Positions 48,704 to 64,000 of a stretch of DNA of 64,000 nt are shown here, in pieces (within the stretch, counting starts at the first letter, position 1; the number at the start of each line of letters is the position of its first letter). The stretch comes from Glandiceps talaboti (lineage: Eukaryota; Hemichordata; Enteropneusta; Spengelidae), in assembly GCF_964340395.1 (NCBI RefSeq), contig NC_135560.1, positions 20,775,675-20,839,674 on the forward strand, in the 5' to 3' direction. The notes beneath the pieces are model-generated. The model was not told the DNA's origin. It made no database searches and saw only the letters and a program-made list of their open reading frames with translations. The position numbers were made by a program, and so were the translations under genes.

Positions 48704-49105
48704 GTGGTCGGTGTCACTTTTCAAAATTGGACTGCTGCGCGCAGGGTTAATCAACCAATCATCGTTCGTATCGAGAAAATGAAATCCGGGTGGAAAGGTC
48801 GACTCCCTGGAGACTGCGTGGAAAATGTACGCATATTTTCAGATCATTTCGGACGTCAGAATATAGAAGAAGCTGCAGTCTTGGAGTCTGAGCTGGGAAT
48901 TATCAAAGACATCAAGCGATTGCTGAGTGTCTGTGTCAGGTATTTAGGTAAGCTACGTTTAATTAGAGGGTATGAACAAACTATTATTCATCAAGGTATC
49001 TTACTACTAGTCCTACAAATTTACCTAAAAAGGTTGCATCAATTTGTTTCAAAAGCGTACTCAAGTAAAAATAGTGCGCTCGAAACGAAGTTACAGTTAC
49101 CGTAG
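48704..49105 (+). CDS. Possible orphan exon, unrecognised
   Basis: The 133-codon frame is the longest here not explained by a repeat or a LINE. Its first ~80 residues look protein-like: RRVNQPIIVRIEKM, GWKGRLPGDCVENVRIF, DHFGRQNIEEAAVLESEL and IKDIKRLLSVCVRY. A good splice donor, TTTAG|GTAAGC, lies at 48948. After it the translation loses this character, so a real exon would end at 48947. A possible acceptor, GCGCAG, ends at 48744. I do not recognise a family, and no partner exon is visible. It may be chance. Confidence 0.25.
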   Translation: MVGVTFQNWTAARRVNQPIIVRIEKMKSGWKGRLPGDCVENVRIFSDHFGRQNIEEAAVLESELGIIKDIKRLLSVCVRYLGKLRLIRGYEQTIIHQGILLLVLQIYLKRLHQFVSKAYSSKNSALETKLQLP

Positions 49106-49373
49106 TTCAGCAATTAATGTAATGTTCTTAAGATTCTTAAGGGGGTCATAAATATACCATTGTTTACCGTACCACGATAATTTTGTTAACCGTAATATAA
49201 AATACATTTGATGAACAAAAGTAATTATTGTGTCGATGTTGAAATTCTGTGAGTAGAATCTTTAACCTTGCTGTGAAAATGTTGAAGCAGGTATACGTTG
49301 CCAATGTTTCGATGTCGTACATATACATGCACTTTGTACATTGAAGTTATTTGTAAACTCAAATAATAACAAT

Positions 49374-49538
49374 ATGTTTACAAGTTACTGGTATATCATT
49401 GTATTGTTATTGGTGTTAATCAACGGACAGAAACACACCAGCAAGGTATTACAAAATATAACATTTGCAAATGAAAATAGTCCATTGCGAGAAAAAGAGA
49501 TAATATGGAGTTTGTACTCGTGCATGCAAGTCAGTTAG
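49374..49538 (+). other. Short frame with a signal-peptide-like start
   Basis: From the internal ATG at 49374 the frame gives MFTSYWYIIVLLLVLINGQ, a possible signal peptide or membrane anchor, then about 35 polar residues. A possible donor (GTCAGT) lies near the end at 49527. No TATA box or other exon is visible. Hydrophobic stretches are common by chance in AT-rich DNA. Confidence 0.12.
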
Positions 49539-51806
49539 CTTTACTTAACGTGTATTAATTTGAGTCACGTATGTGTAATAGTAATGAATTGTGCATTTAA
49601 AGAGTTCACGGGAGGGGTTAAAAAAGAGTGTCACCTTTAATAGACATGTAGCTTCACAACTGCTCAACGACAAGTGAATAACCATTTTCCATACAACTCG
49701 AGGTTAAATTCATGTCATTTCTCCAACTTGTAATGAAATGTAATGAAACTACTGTTTAGTGGCTTTAATGACACGCAGGGCATTATAAGCTAATTATTTA
49801 GTATAGATTTAATAAGTGTCATTTCGTTGAAGGGTTTCTAAAAATTCAATTGAAATAAATGGTGTTGTGACCTTCTATGTCAAAATGCAATTTCCACACT
49901 TCTTGTTTCTTGTTTCTACGACTCAGAATTATATGCATGATGCGTATTTCAGGATTGAATAGACCGATATAGTCGTATAACGCTCTATATGTTGTACCAT
50001 CGCCTTTAATGTGACTATTATATTTGAAATATATGAATATCGTTAAGGAGATATCTTAGTTTCAAATCACGAGAACTAAGGTATTGAATTTTTCAGACAT
50101 GCAGGAAAGGTTTTGCAGTTCTTACACTACGTACCATACATTGGCTCATCTTACTTTAGCATGGTGAAAACTACTTTGCACTGCCCCACAATTATGAAAT
50201 GAATATTACAAAAACATAATTTATTTATTTATATTCGAATTATAAATGTGATATTTCTGTTTCTGTCAAATCATTGAATGTACCTAGATATAGCATGAAA
50301 CATGTACGCATAAAATTGTTGCAAAATGTCGGAAACAAGCATACAGAAAAAGAACTACTGCAAATTTACATAGTTATAGTGAGAATATTAATAATGAGAA
50401 GATTACACATTACGTGGGTTACTGAATGCGAGAATAGGTAGGAAAGATAACAAATATATATAATTTATGTATTTTTGTGATATACAAATGGACAATTATA
50501 GCACGTGAAAAAGTTGGAATTCCTTAGTGCTTTATTATCAGCCCCGTTTTCCCGCAAGTCGAGATGAGATGTAATGTAGTATGCGTATTTACTCCATCTA
50601 TCAAACTCTTTTTGTTATAGAGGCAACTATTATATGATGAAATCCCACAATGTATTACTGTCAGACTCGTTTTTTTTTAAATTCTATCTTTAAATTCTTT
50701 TCTTGTAATGTAAAACAATCCTTGGGCCATATCATTATGCATTAAAACGAATTCAAATCAATTTAATTTAGTATAGTTGAATTCGACACCATGCATAATG
50801 TATATGTTTAATAATGATATGTCTTATGATAGTTACAAATTATATTTGTTACAGCAAATTAATTAGATTTCCCATATGTATATATACAAATATTAATGTG
50901 CTAAGAGTGATAATGTTTTTTTTAAAAATATGATGTATTGTAAAAGTGAGTATGGATTAAAAACTGGTGTAAATATGTTACATTTAACGCTTCAATTGAC
51001 AATTTACCACAAAATGAGGGTTAAATAATGTTTTGTTGAAATTTCAAGCGGCCATACGAGAACCCCAGGGCGCATGGTGTTCAACGATTGTGTACTTTGG
51101 TTTAGAGATCTCATTCCAGTATAACCAACAAACAAATTCTTCTTTCAAGAGAGACGAAAACATGACCTTCAACCTCATTGTCCCATTGGGATGATAGTGA
51201 TCTCAACACAGTAGTTGTACCACTCTCTGAAGACCAGTATCGTATTATGACCTCCTTTCTGCACAATATTCCCCTCATATGACATTTTCACATCTTGATA
51301 AACATCGCCATTGATTTTGTTATTGACGAACAAAATACAAAAATATACTAATTTGCTGATGTATAGTTGCGAGGCCAAAATGGAAGAGTTCTGGCTTCCG
51401 ATAGTTATATAAGATATAACATTTTTTTCATGGTGTGTCGTTTTATGGAAGTATGGTGTAACTCCTCTTATTTATCTACATTAAAACCTGTGAAATAGAC
51501 CACTTTTTCCATGACGAGATACACCCACTAAAATATGGTCAATAACATAAACAAAGATTGCAAATCATGAAGCTAAGATTATGTCGGATATTGTATATAC
51601 TTAGTTCTCAATTTGTTACAGACGAGAAGACGTCACAAACCATTTATCTCGCTACCTAAACCACATGATATGTATATTAAGTGACATCTGCCGATTATCA
51701 GGATATGTACAGTATAACAAAACCGAGCCCGACAAATGTTTTCCCTTCTTCAAAACTACTTAACCTATGTTAAGTAGACATATTGGAGTTCACATACAGC
51801 TTTTCG
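49539..51806. other. Unstructured AT-rich DNA
   Basis: Nothing supportable. Short frames only. Confidence 0.5.
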
Positions 51807-51873
51807 AAGTCATTTCTACTAATGACTTTCTTTACAAAGAAATGACTTATAGATATGTACTCATTAGTAGAAA
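51807..51873. repeat. Overlapping alternative hairpins
   Basis: TTCTACTAATGA (51815-51826) pairs with TCATTAGTAGAA (51862-51873). AGTCATTTCT near 51809-51818 pairs with AGAAATGACT near 51838-51847. The two stems share bases and exclude each other. Confidence 0.6.
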
Positions 51874-53197
51874 AGAGCCGTTAGGTAGAGCAGTGTATGC
51901 AACAAAAATATTCATAGTATTATAAACTTTGGGTAGAAATCTGCCTGTCATCATTCTTTATTTGATGCACGTTTTATCACAGTGACAGAAAATGTTGTGA
52001 ATTGAAACTTCAACAACAAACTTGCATCGCAAACTATATCTACATGTAAATGATGTACATTCAGTCTGACCTATTCGTACAATATTAGCAATGCTGTTAA
52101 ATCTTTTGGCGATTTTGAATAGCCAAACTAAACCGCCCTTGAAACAGCACAAACGTCAATGGCAAGTTTATCCCAATTATGGCATATCTAGTTTTGTACA
52201 CTGTGCATCTGAAGGTTACAGGGATAATTATTCTTTTTACAATCTCAATTCTGACAAAATAATAGGGTATGGGCAAGGTAAATTCACTTTAGATTGATAT
52301 GATTTGTAGACAGATTAGACAGTAATGTCACGGTAAATCTCAATAATGATGTCTGTGATATCTGCATTCTAACCAATTAGTAAAGGACTAGAGATGTACA
52401 TCCCGGCTTTCAATCGCAAACCGTATTTGCATGGTAAGTTTGTGAAGCCTCGGGAGAAATATACTTTACCTTGATTTTAATGATCTTCAAACACCCAGGG
52501 TAGAGAATCGAATGTCACATTATACTAAAGTCGTACGATGTAAGGGGAGATTTGACTGACCGGGCGTTTAAAGAAGTGAGCATTCTGCTTTTGTTAAATG
52601 CGGTGAAAAGACATGTCTATTGATCGTAAGGATATGCACAACCTCTCACATGACAATTACTAAACGGAGAATGGTTTGGCCGCATGAAGTCGTACGTTTT
52701 GATCAATCAAACATCAACGTTTACTTCCAAAAGTTGTTGCCGAATGAGTTGTGACATGTATATAAACCAAGTGAATAGATTATGCAATTTCTGCAAATTG
52801 TAAAAACGACATCCATAGTGTTCAATGTTAATTTGAATTGGTACGGTACGAATCAACGCAAGTGTTTGTGACATTACAGAAATATGCTAAACAAGCAAGA
52901 CTGAAAAATATAGCAATAACAAACGCTACAATATTATTGCTTCATTGTGTACATTTATTATTCCGTGAGACATACACCTGCAATACTTCCTATATTTGTT
53001 ATCTGTACACCTGAAAAGTCATAATCACACTATAAAAATCAGACTGTGTCACATCATGTGAAGGACTATTTAGTCGATAAATGAGCAATTAATATTCTTC
53101 TTGGTAAGCAAATACTTGTTCAATGTAATGGTTTGTTGTTTAAGTTGACAGGTTGTTACTCTCAAACGAACGAATAAACAAACAACCACACAAACAA

Positions 53198-53199
<2 letters not shown>
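51874..53199. other. Unstructured DNA
   Basis: The 52091-52297 frame has no recognisable domain. Nothing else seen. Confidence 0.45.

Positions 53200-53270
<71 letters not shown>
53200..53270. repeat. (GATA)n microsatellite
   Basis: About 17 GATA units. The minus-strand frame LSIYLSIY... is an artefact. Confidence 0.97.
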
Positions 53271-53718
53271 ATGATAGAAATCCAGTGATGTCGATTATTT
53301 CAGTATTACCTGACCGAATAACCAACCCCTCCTCAAAAAACTATAACATTTTATAAACCGAAATAACGAACACCGAAAATGCAAACTGACAATGGCCTAC
53401 TGAAGGGAATATATAAATGCCCTATGAGAAGTGAAGGCAATTAGTTGTTATTAACCTTAAAGGCTTGTCATTCCAGCAAGCTAATCCGCTCAACCAAATT
53501 AATGTTACATATTATGATAAATAGTCACCGTATAGCGAAAAGTGTTTAAGGACATTGGAACATTTATAAAAAAAATAATCTTAGGCAATTTCCAACATCA
53601 CAATACATTTTCATATTTATCAGAGCCATATAAAGACTTTTGTAATAATTTATGTAATAGGTAGGTAGATAGGTCAGTATAAATGAAAGGATAAACACTA
53701 TATCTTAAGCATAAACTA

Positions 53719-54010
53719 TAGCTGTAACTGGGACATTTTTTTTACTAACATTGGTCAAATACTTTATTAAAAGACATTGCATCTAGATCTGTTAATTCGT
53801 GGCCAATATTATCTGCAGGTAGTGTAGTGACAAGTGTAAAGATTGAACAACAGCTTGGTTTTCAATCTGTCATCATAATAAAAGTGCATTAGTTGTAACT
53901 GGAGTATCATTATTCAATCGGACAACCTCTATTCACTGAAAATAGTATTAAAAGCAATACTTTGACATGTTAATCAGTGGTCAATCTTATACATAGGTAG
54001 TACAACAACC
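53719..54010. repeat. Degenerate ~175-bp tandem repeat, two copies
   Basis: TAG.TGTAACTGG (53719, 53890), TATTAAAAG (53765, 53946) and GTTAAT..GTGG.CAAT.TTAT....AGGTAGT (53791, 53969) recur in order, at a spacing of 171-181 bp. A third related copy lies at 63901-64000. Confidence 0.6.
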
Positions 54011-59084
<5,074 letters not shown>

Positions 59085-59464
59085 TGGGCACCGCCCGGAG
59101 GGGGAGTATATTAGGTTCCGTTCGTTCGTGCGTCCGACCATCCATACGCACGTGTGTGCGAGAGTTCATCCTCTTATCTCTGACATTCAAGAAACTGATT
59201 TCAACCAAACCTGGCACAAAGGTAACATTCTATCAAGTGAGACATATGCACGTGTCTTGGGATATTTCGGGGAAAATTCAATTTATTTTCTTCTTCATTC
59301 GTAGAGTGATTCTTTTCATCTTAAACGTTCTAATTAACATTTTATCTTTGGAATTTTCAACTTCGTATTTTTTGGTAAATTGTACAGGGTACCCTTGCCC
59401 ACCCTCAACGAATGCACGAAATTATCCTGTTGATGCTCAGCTTGTCAGAGCACTCAGGAGACGT
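59085..59464 (+). repeat. Probable dispersed repeat (SINE/MITE-like)
   Basis: It begins GGCACCGCCCGGAGGGGGAG, continues through TTCCGTTCGTTCGTGCGTCCG, and ends GATGCTCAGCTTGTCAGAGC. From memory this order (GGAG..GTATATTAGG, cGTCCGTCC-like run, GGGTACCC, GCTC.GCTTGTCAGAGC) recurs in marine invertebrate genomes. No second copy lies in the window, so the call rests on memory. The 127-codon frame across it (59084-59467) is not likely to be a gene. Confidence 0.35.
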
Positions 59465-59504
59465 TGATTCTACTTCTACATTTGACATCTCTCTTTCTCT
59501 CTTT

Positions 59505-59505
59505 C

Positions 59506-59580
<75 letters not shown>
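59505..59580. repeat. Poly-C then (TC)n microsatellite
   Basis: About twelve C followed by about 64 bp of TC dinucleotides. Confidence 0.96.
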
Positions 59581-59583
<3 letters not shown>

Positions 59584-60984
59584 ATTATGAAATAATGTAT
59601 ATATCATCTACCGAAACATAGGAAATAATTTAATGTTGTTACTTGTATAATTGGAGACACTTAGTAGGACAAAGGCACATTAGATAGACTTTCATTTAAA
59701 AAGTGAAACCAACGCACACATCAACTTTACCTTAAACGTTTCAGCATTGATATACAGATTTGTCCATTAATGGAGTCTGAGCCAAAGTGTTCGATTCAAA
59801 TCTAGTTCATGCGTAGCATTTAATTGCACTGTTGTTTGTGACGGCGTACAGATTCATACCCTTCGTTCTTTCTGAGTGCCGTTTGATGTTTTATGGAGGG
59901 CGATTACGAAATTAAACGTTAAATAAATAATCTTGAGTCGAGAAGGGATTACAATATACGTAAATATGATATAAAATAATCATAACTTTTACATTATGTT
60001 GTAGTTTTGTTGTAATATGAATGTTAAACGTCAACGATTGAATGTGAACAGATGCAGACTTTGAACATTCTTTAAAATAAGGAGTGTATGTGTATCCGAC
60101 AGGGCACGATACTCGATTTTTTATCTGCATTTCGGATCCACGTATCTGTCATTATCATTTCGCTGACTCATTCATTACCCATAATTTCTGAGATATGTGC
60201 ATTTAAACTGGAAAATCGTGGGAGGTGGTTTTTCTATATATAGTCACGGTACAAGGTTTTAGTATAATTCTGTATTCATTATCTTGGTCTACTTATGGAA
60301 TCAGACAACTTGCAATGTTTGTTTCCTGTGAAATGGAACAGATATCACTTAAAACACAATTTACTGTAACAAATGTTATAAATATGTACATGTATGTAAT
60401 CAATAAAAATGAATTTGACCCTGACGACTGAAAATAATTGAACATATCAATAAACGCTGAGAAAAGTATTGTACATGATTTTTGAATTCTTGTTAAAGTA
60501 TATAGAGAAGATCATGAATTTGTGTTACAAAACTGGCCCTAGTTTCACTGACATGATCAGATTGCAAAATACAGTGATATGGTTGTATGACGAGTATAAT
60601 GCGTAATCCTTTGTCTATTTAACTTGATGCTCGTGTTTCCATACCATGTAGGGGACTTTAAGGATCATCTTGACTGTTTCGTCAATATGATTTTGCTTAT
60701 CTTTTAAAGGAAACTAAAACTAAAGTATTCGGGTGCAGGAACTTGAGTTAAATCCTCATGTAACAAAAAAAAACATGACTATGCAGTGGAACATCAACGT
60801 ATGAAACTATTAATTAAAAAACCTGGTATTTGTGAATTTGGCCACTGCGTAGAGCATGACCCAGTTGACGGCACAAACAACAAGAAATACAGACGGAGCC
60901 AATATATATAGCACCTCAGTTGTGCTCTTTTGGGACTAAAGTTATTATATCTAGAATAAATAATAATAACGATAATGATTACAA
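59581..60984. other. Unstructured DNA
   Basis: Nothing supportable as a gene or repeat. Confidence 0.45.
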
Positions 60985-61053
60985 CTACTACTACTACTAC
61001 TACTCCTCCTCCTCCTCCTCCTACTACTACTACTACTACTAATAATAATAATA
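60985..61053. repeat. Compound triplet array (ACT)n(CCT)n(ACT)n(AAT)n
   Basis: ACT units, then about six CCT units, then ACT units again, then AAT units. The layout is roughly mirror-symmetric around the CCT block. Confidence 0.95.
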
Positions 61054-63900
61054 AAAAGCCTGTGTTTGTGAAGTAAACACTTCGACTTCAGTCTTTGAAA
61101 AAAAGTTGTTGTGTGGTCCAATGGGACAGTTGGAACTATATGTAAATATCAAATCCGGAGAGTACAATATCAAGGGCCTAATTGAAAATACGTCCGTTTG
61201 CTTTTGAACACTGACAACTAGTGTTTGAATAACATCCCCAAGGACAGAGCTAGCTATTAAATTGCACGTTCAAAGCCACCCGCACCATTATAAAATGCAG
61301 GAATTTGAACTTGACCCACGGACGTCAGAATGCATAATATGTGTACGCAAAACTATACGCCGAATAGTTTTGGCGCTGAAATCTGGCAGCTTCAATAACA
61401 CGATATATTCAGTGCTTAATCGTAAGAAATGTACGTTTGTATGCTTGCAGTGCATCCACCAGGGCTGATCTTAATAAGATCAACCATACCACTCTCTATA
61501 CTGCTTATTCATTGTTTGTTTTCCTAAAGTGTCTTTAATTTTTTATCTTTACATGACTAGTTCATCTTTATTGGTCCACATCTTTATTAACCAAAGTAAG
61601 TTAACCATAAATGACTAGCTTTGTATTCTGTCATTTCCTTGGCCTCTACAGAATTATGTTGGCAAGTGCGTGTGAAATCCTGGCTTATCCACACAATAAA
61701 GACGATAAATAATAAATTTTCAATACAAATCGTTATGGAAAGTGTGAGTCATGACTTTGCTGTTAGTAAGCAATTTTCCACAAGCCTTCGATCAAGTGGT
61801 ATCATCAAAATGATAATGGGTGCATGCTGAAGACTGAGATACAGACTTTTACTTGATGACTTTTCTGTACAAGTTGACGGCAGGGTACAATTACAAGTGC
61901 TACTTCTATTTTTGTCATTTAGAGTTCTGAGTATAAGTATCGGATAAGTGGTTTAGAAGCAAACTATCCAACTTCACGTCATCATGTGTTCCAGCATATC
62001 AAGTTGTGATTGACTTATACGTTATGACATATAATCAATGTATTTTTGAAGAATGAGGCCACGCGATGGAATTATCAATACATATGTACCCTCATCAATG
62101 TGAATGCAGTTTATTTAATTTTGTCCACTTTTCTTAAAATGTTGCTGGTGTTCAGATACAACTCTATTGACGATGGTACAAAGACGTTGAAATTTGAGAG
62201 ATAAAAACAACTGCTAGTCAATTAATTCATCCATTCGCTCACATTCAGGTATGTGAAGTGTTATATTTCGTAGAGCATAGGTTATCAACAGAAATCTTTG
62301 CCGAGAAGGAGTCGTGATATATGTGTATCTTGAGTCAGTAACTATACACTTGAAAAGACTTTAAAGCTAGGTCATACATGTCTCCATGACTATTGCTATG
62401 CAGACGTATGTAGCCCTGTGTAGTGTTTAAATATGCATATACAAAAACAGATTACCTGGCCTACTACAGGTCGCTCAGCTTGGCTCTTTGCCACCTGATC
62501 ACTTTGAACCGAGTATAAAGGGTTAATACCTAAAGCTATCTAACTTTTTTTGAACTACTGTTGATTTATGCCAACCAGAAAATTATTCACAATAATGATA
62601 GTTTGATATTAGGGCTTTCAAATACTATGCCTAAAATTCTTTACCATTAATATTGCTGGCACGGACCTACGATGCCACAGCAGCCCTTTATACTTTCTCA
62701 ACGCAATGATGATCATGCAATCCATTGCAACCTCTACATCACGTTGGAATTAAATCATTCGTATGTCAAGCTCTATCCTACCATACCAGTATCCCATTCT
62801 TATGGCTTCATTGGGTGGGGCACGACAGTGGTAAAAATCTACGACTTGCTAATAGACTGCAGCTAGCGAACGGCAGCGACAAGGCTCTGATCGGCAAACT
62901 AACAGATTCTAAAGCAGCTACCGTAAGCGCGCTCGACCACCATGATTCCACATGGATTGAATAACATATCTAATTATAATCAGCGATGGACAATGTTAAG
63001 TTCTATGTTGCACTCAAGCTCTATGTTTCACCTATACTATAATGCTGGGTAGGCATTTCATATAATTAGTATATTAGCGTTTTGTTCGATGATCCCTTAG
63101 TTGAAAGTAAGATATCGATTCGTCATGTGAATACGTTTTCTTCCTAGACAACAGATCAATAAGCACACCACTTTAGCATTTTTTGGGTAAATAATCGAAA
63201 CAAATGTCAAGTAGCTAGCAGCCTGATTGATATTATTCAAGTAAAACAGGTATTGAAATTGAAGTTAGGCGAACAAAATGCATGCCCATAGCAGAATGTT
63301 TCATTTCAGGAAATTTGCAAAGACGGGTTTCACTTTAAAAGTCAAACACTCGGGGCTAATCGAACTTCAATTTACTTTGTAAAAGGCATGGAGTAGTCGC
63401 TAGATTAAAATGTCGACAATATTTCCTTGTTTCACTCAAGCCGCTTTTGTCTGATTTGCCTTTTATATGTGAACTACTTGACTTGACGTATATGTGAACT
63501 ACATTGATTATATGAAAATGTACAGTTTTGGGAGCACAATGTTAACATTTAACTTTGTACATAGAATTCATACTCAATCATTTGTCCTGTGTTTAAGTCG
63601 AAGGAATGATTTTCCCGTACGGCACAACTAATCGTTGGATAATAGGGGTGTATGTCCTAATTATACATCGAGTAAGATGTATTTGATATTGTACGGGAAA
63701 AAGAGAACCAGTTATAATTCTTTTCAGAAAGTATGTGTACGAAGGTGACATTATCGGCGGGAAAATGACACCTGATAGTGAGTTAGGCACAATGTTAGTA
63801 AGGGCTTTCTCACATTGTCTTGCTATGTTAAACCTACACTAGCTGCAATACAAATGGAACATGTTTTCATCAAGTAATTAAAAAGATATATTTAGAAAAA
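61054..63900. other. Unstructured DNA
   Basis: The overlapping frames at 62672-62964 end in a slightly GC-richer segment (LANGSDKALIGKLTDSKAA) that is not recognised. No promoter or splice support. Confidence 0.4.
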
Positions 63901-64000
63901 TTGGCCAACTCCTTATAAAAAGACATTGCATCTTTTAATTCGTGGTAAATAGTATCCGTAGGTAGTGTAGCGACAAGTTTACATCTTGAGCAAAAGCACA
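63901..64000. repeat. Third copy of the 53.7-kb repeat, cut by the window edge
   Basis: AAAAGACATTGCATCT, TTAATTCGTGG and GTAGGTAGTGTAGCGACAAG match 53770-53835 with small indels, in the same orientation. It continues beyond the window. Confidence 0.75.

Overview
This is AT-rich nuclear DNA from an animal genome. I think it is a marine invertebrate, because microsatellites of many types, degenerate CR1/jockey-like LINE remnants and fold-back elements are mixed with long unstructured stretches. I cannot name the species from sequence alone. No complete protein-coding gene is visible. The only open frames longer than about 100 codons are microsatellite translations, pieces of dead retrotransposons, or unrecognised frames that could be chance. 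The window is best read as intergenic and/or intronic DNA. I found no tRNA, rRNA, CRISPR or bacterial-type feature.

Layout. Positions 1-32 kb are mostly unstructured single-copy-looking DNA. They carry microsatellites ((ATGT)n, (TA)n, (CT)n, (TTG)n, (CTGT)n and others), a degenerate ~80-190 bp tandem array at the left edge, and two large fold-back elements. The one at 4996-5187 has no clear target duplication. The one at 30062-30215 has 66-bp arms and a perfect 9-bp target-site duplication (TSD). A TATA box followed by a short signal-peptide-like reading frame lies at 16650-16845. One 259-bp element at 28789-29047 has an identical-looking inverted copy at 44248-44506.

Positions 32-44 kb are a nest of transposon debris. 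There are two LINE reverse-transcriptase pseudogenes on the + strand (about 32744-33870 and 36247-37935). A third RT fragment lies on the - strand (34218-34463), and a LINE 3' tail copy lies at 41133-41270. Several families of short dispersed repeats are also present. Scattered through this nest are at least six, possibly seven, very small hairpins of 24-36 bp. They share ends CATAGAC...GTCTATG or CTCAGAC...GTCTGAG and are flanked by 7-bp direct repeats. They look like an ultra-short, fully palindromic mobile element family, and this is the most interesting signal in the window. One sits at the breakpoint of a nearly identical 292-bp tandem duplication. One has a related unoccupied site elsewhere in the window.

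Positions 44.5-64 kb are again mostly unstructured. They contain a possible orphan exon near 48.7-48.95 kb, a (GATA)n array, a degenerate ~175-bp repeat whose third copy runs off the right edge, a compound (CA)n(TA)n, a probable dispersed repeat at 59.09-59.46 kb, and a mirror-like (ACT)n(CCT)n(ACT)n triplet array.
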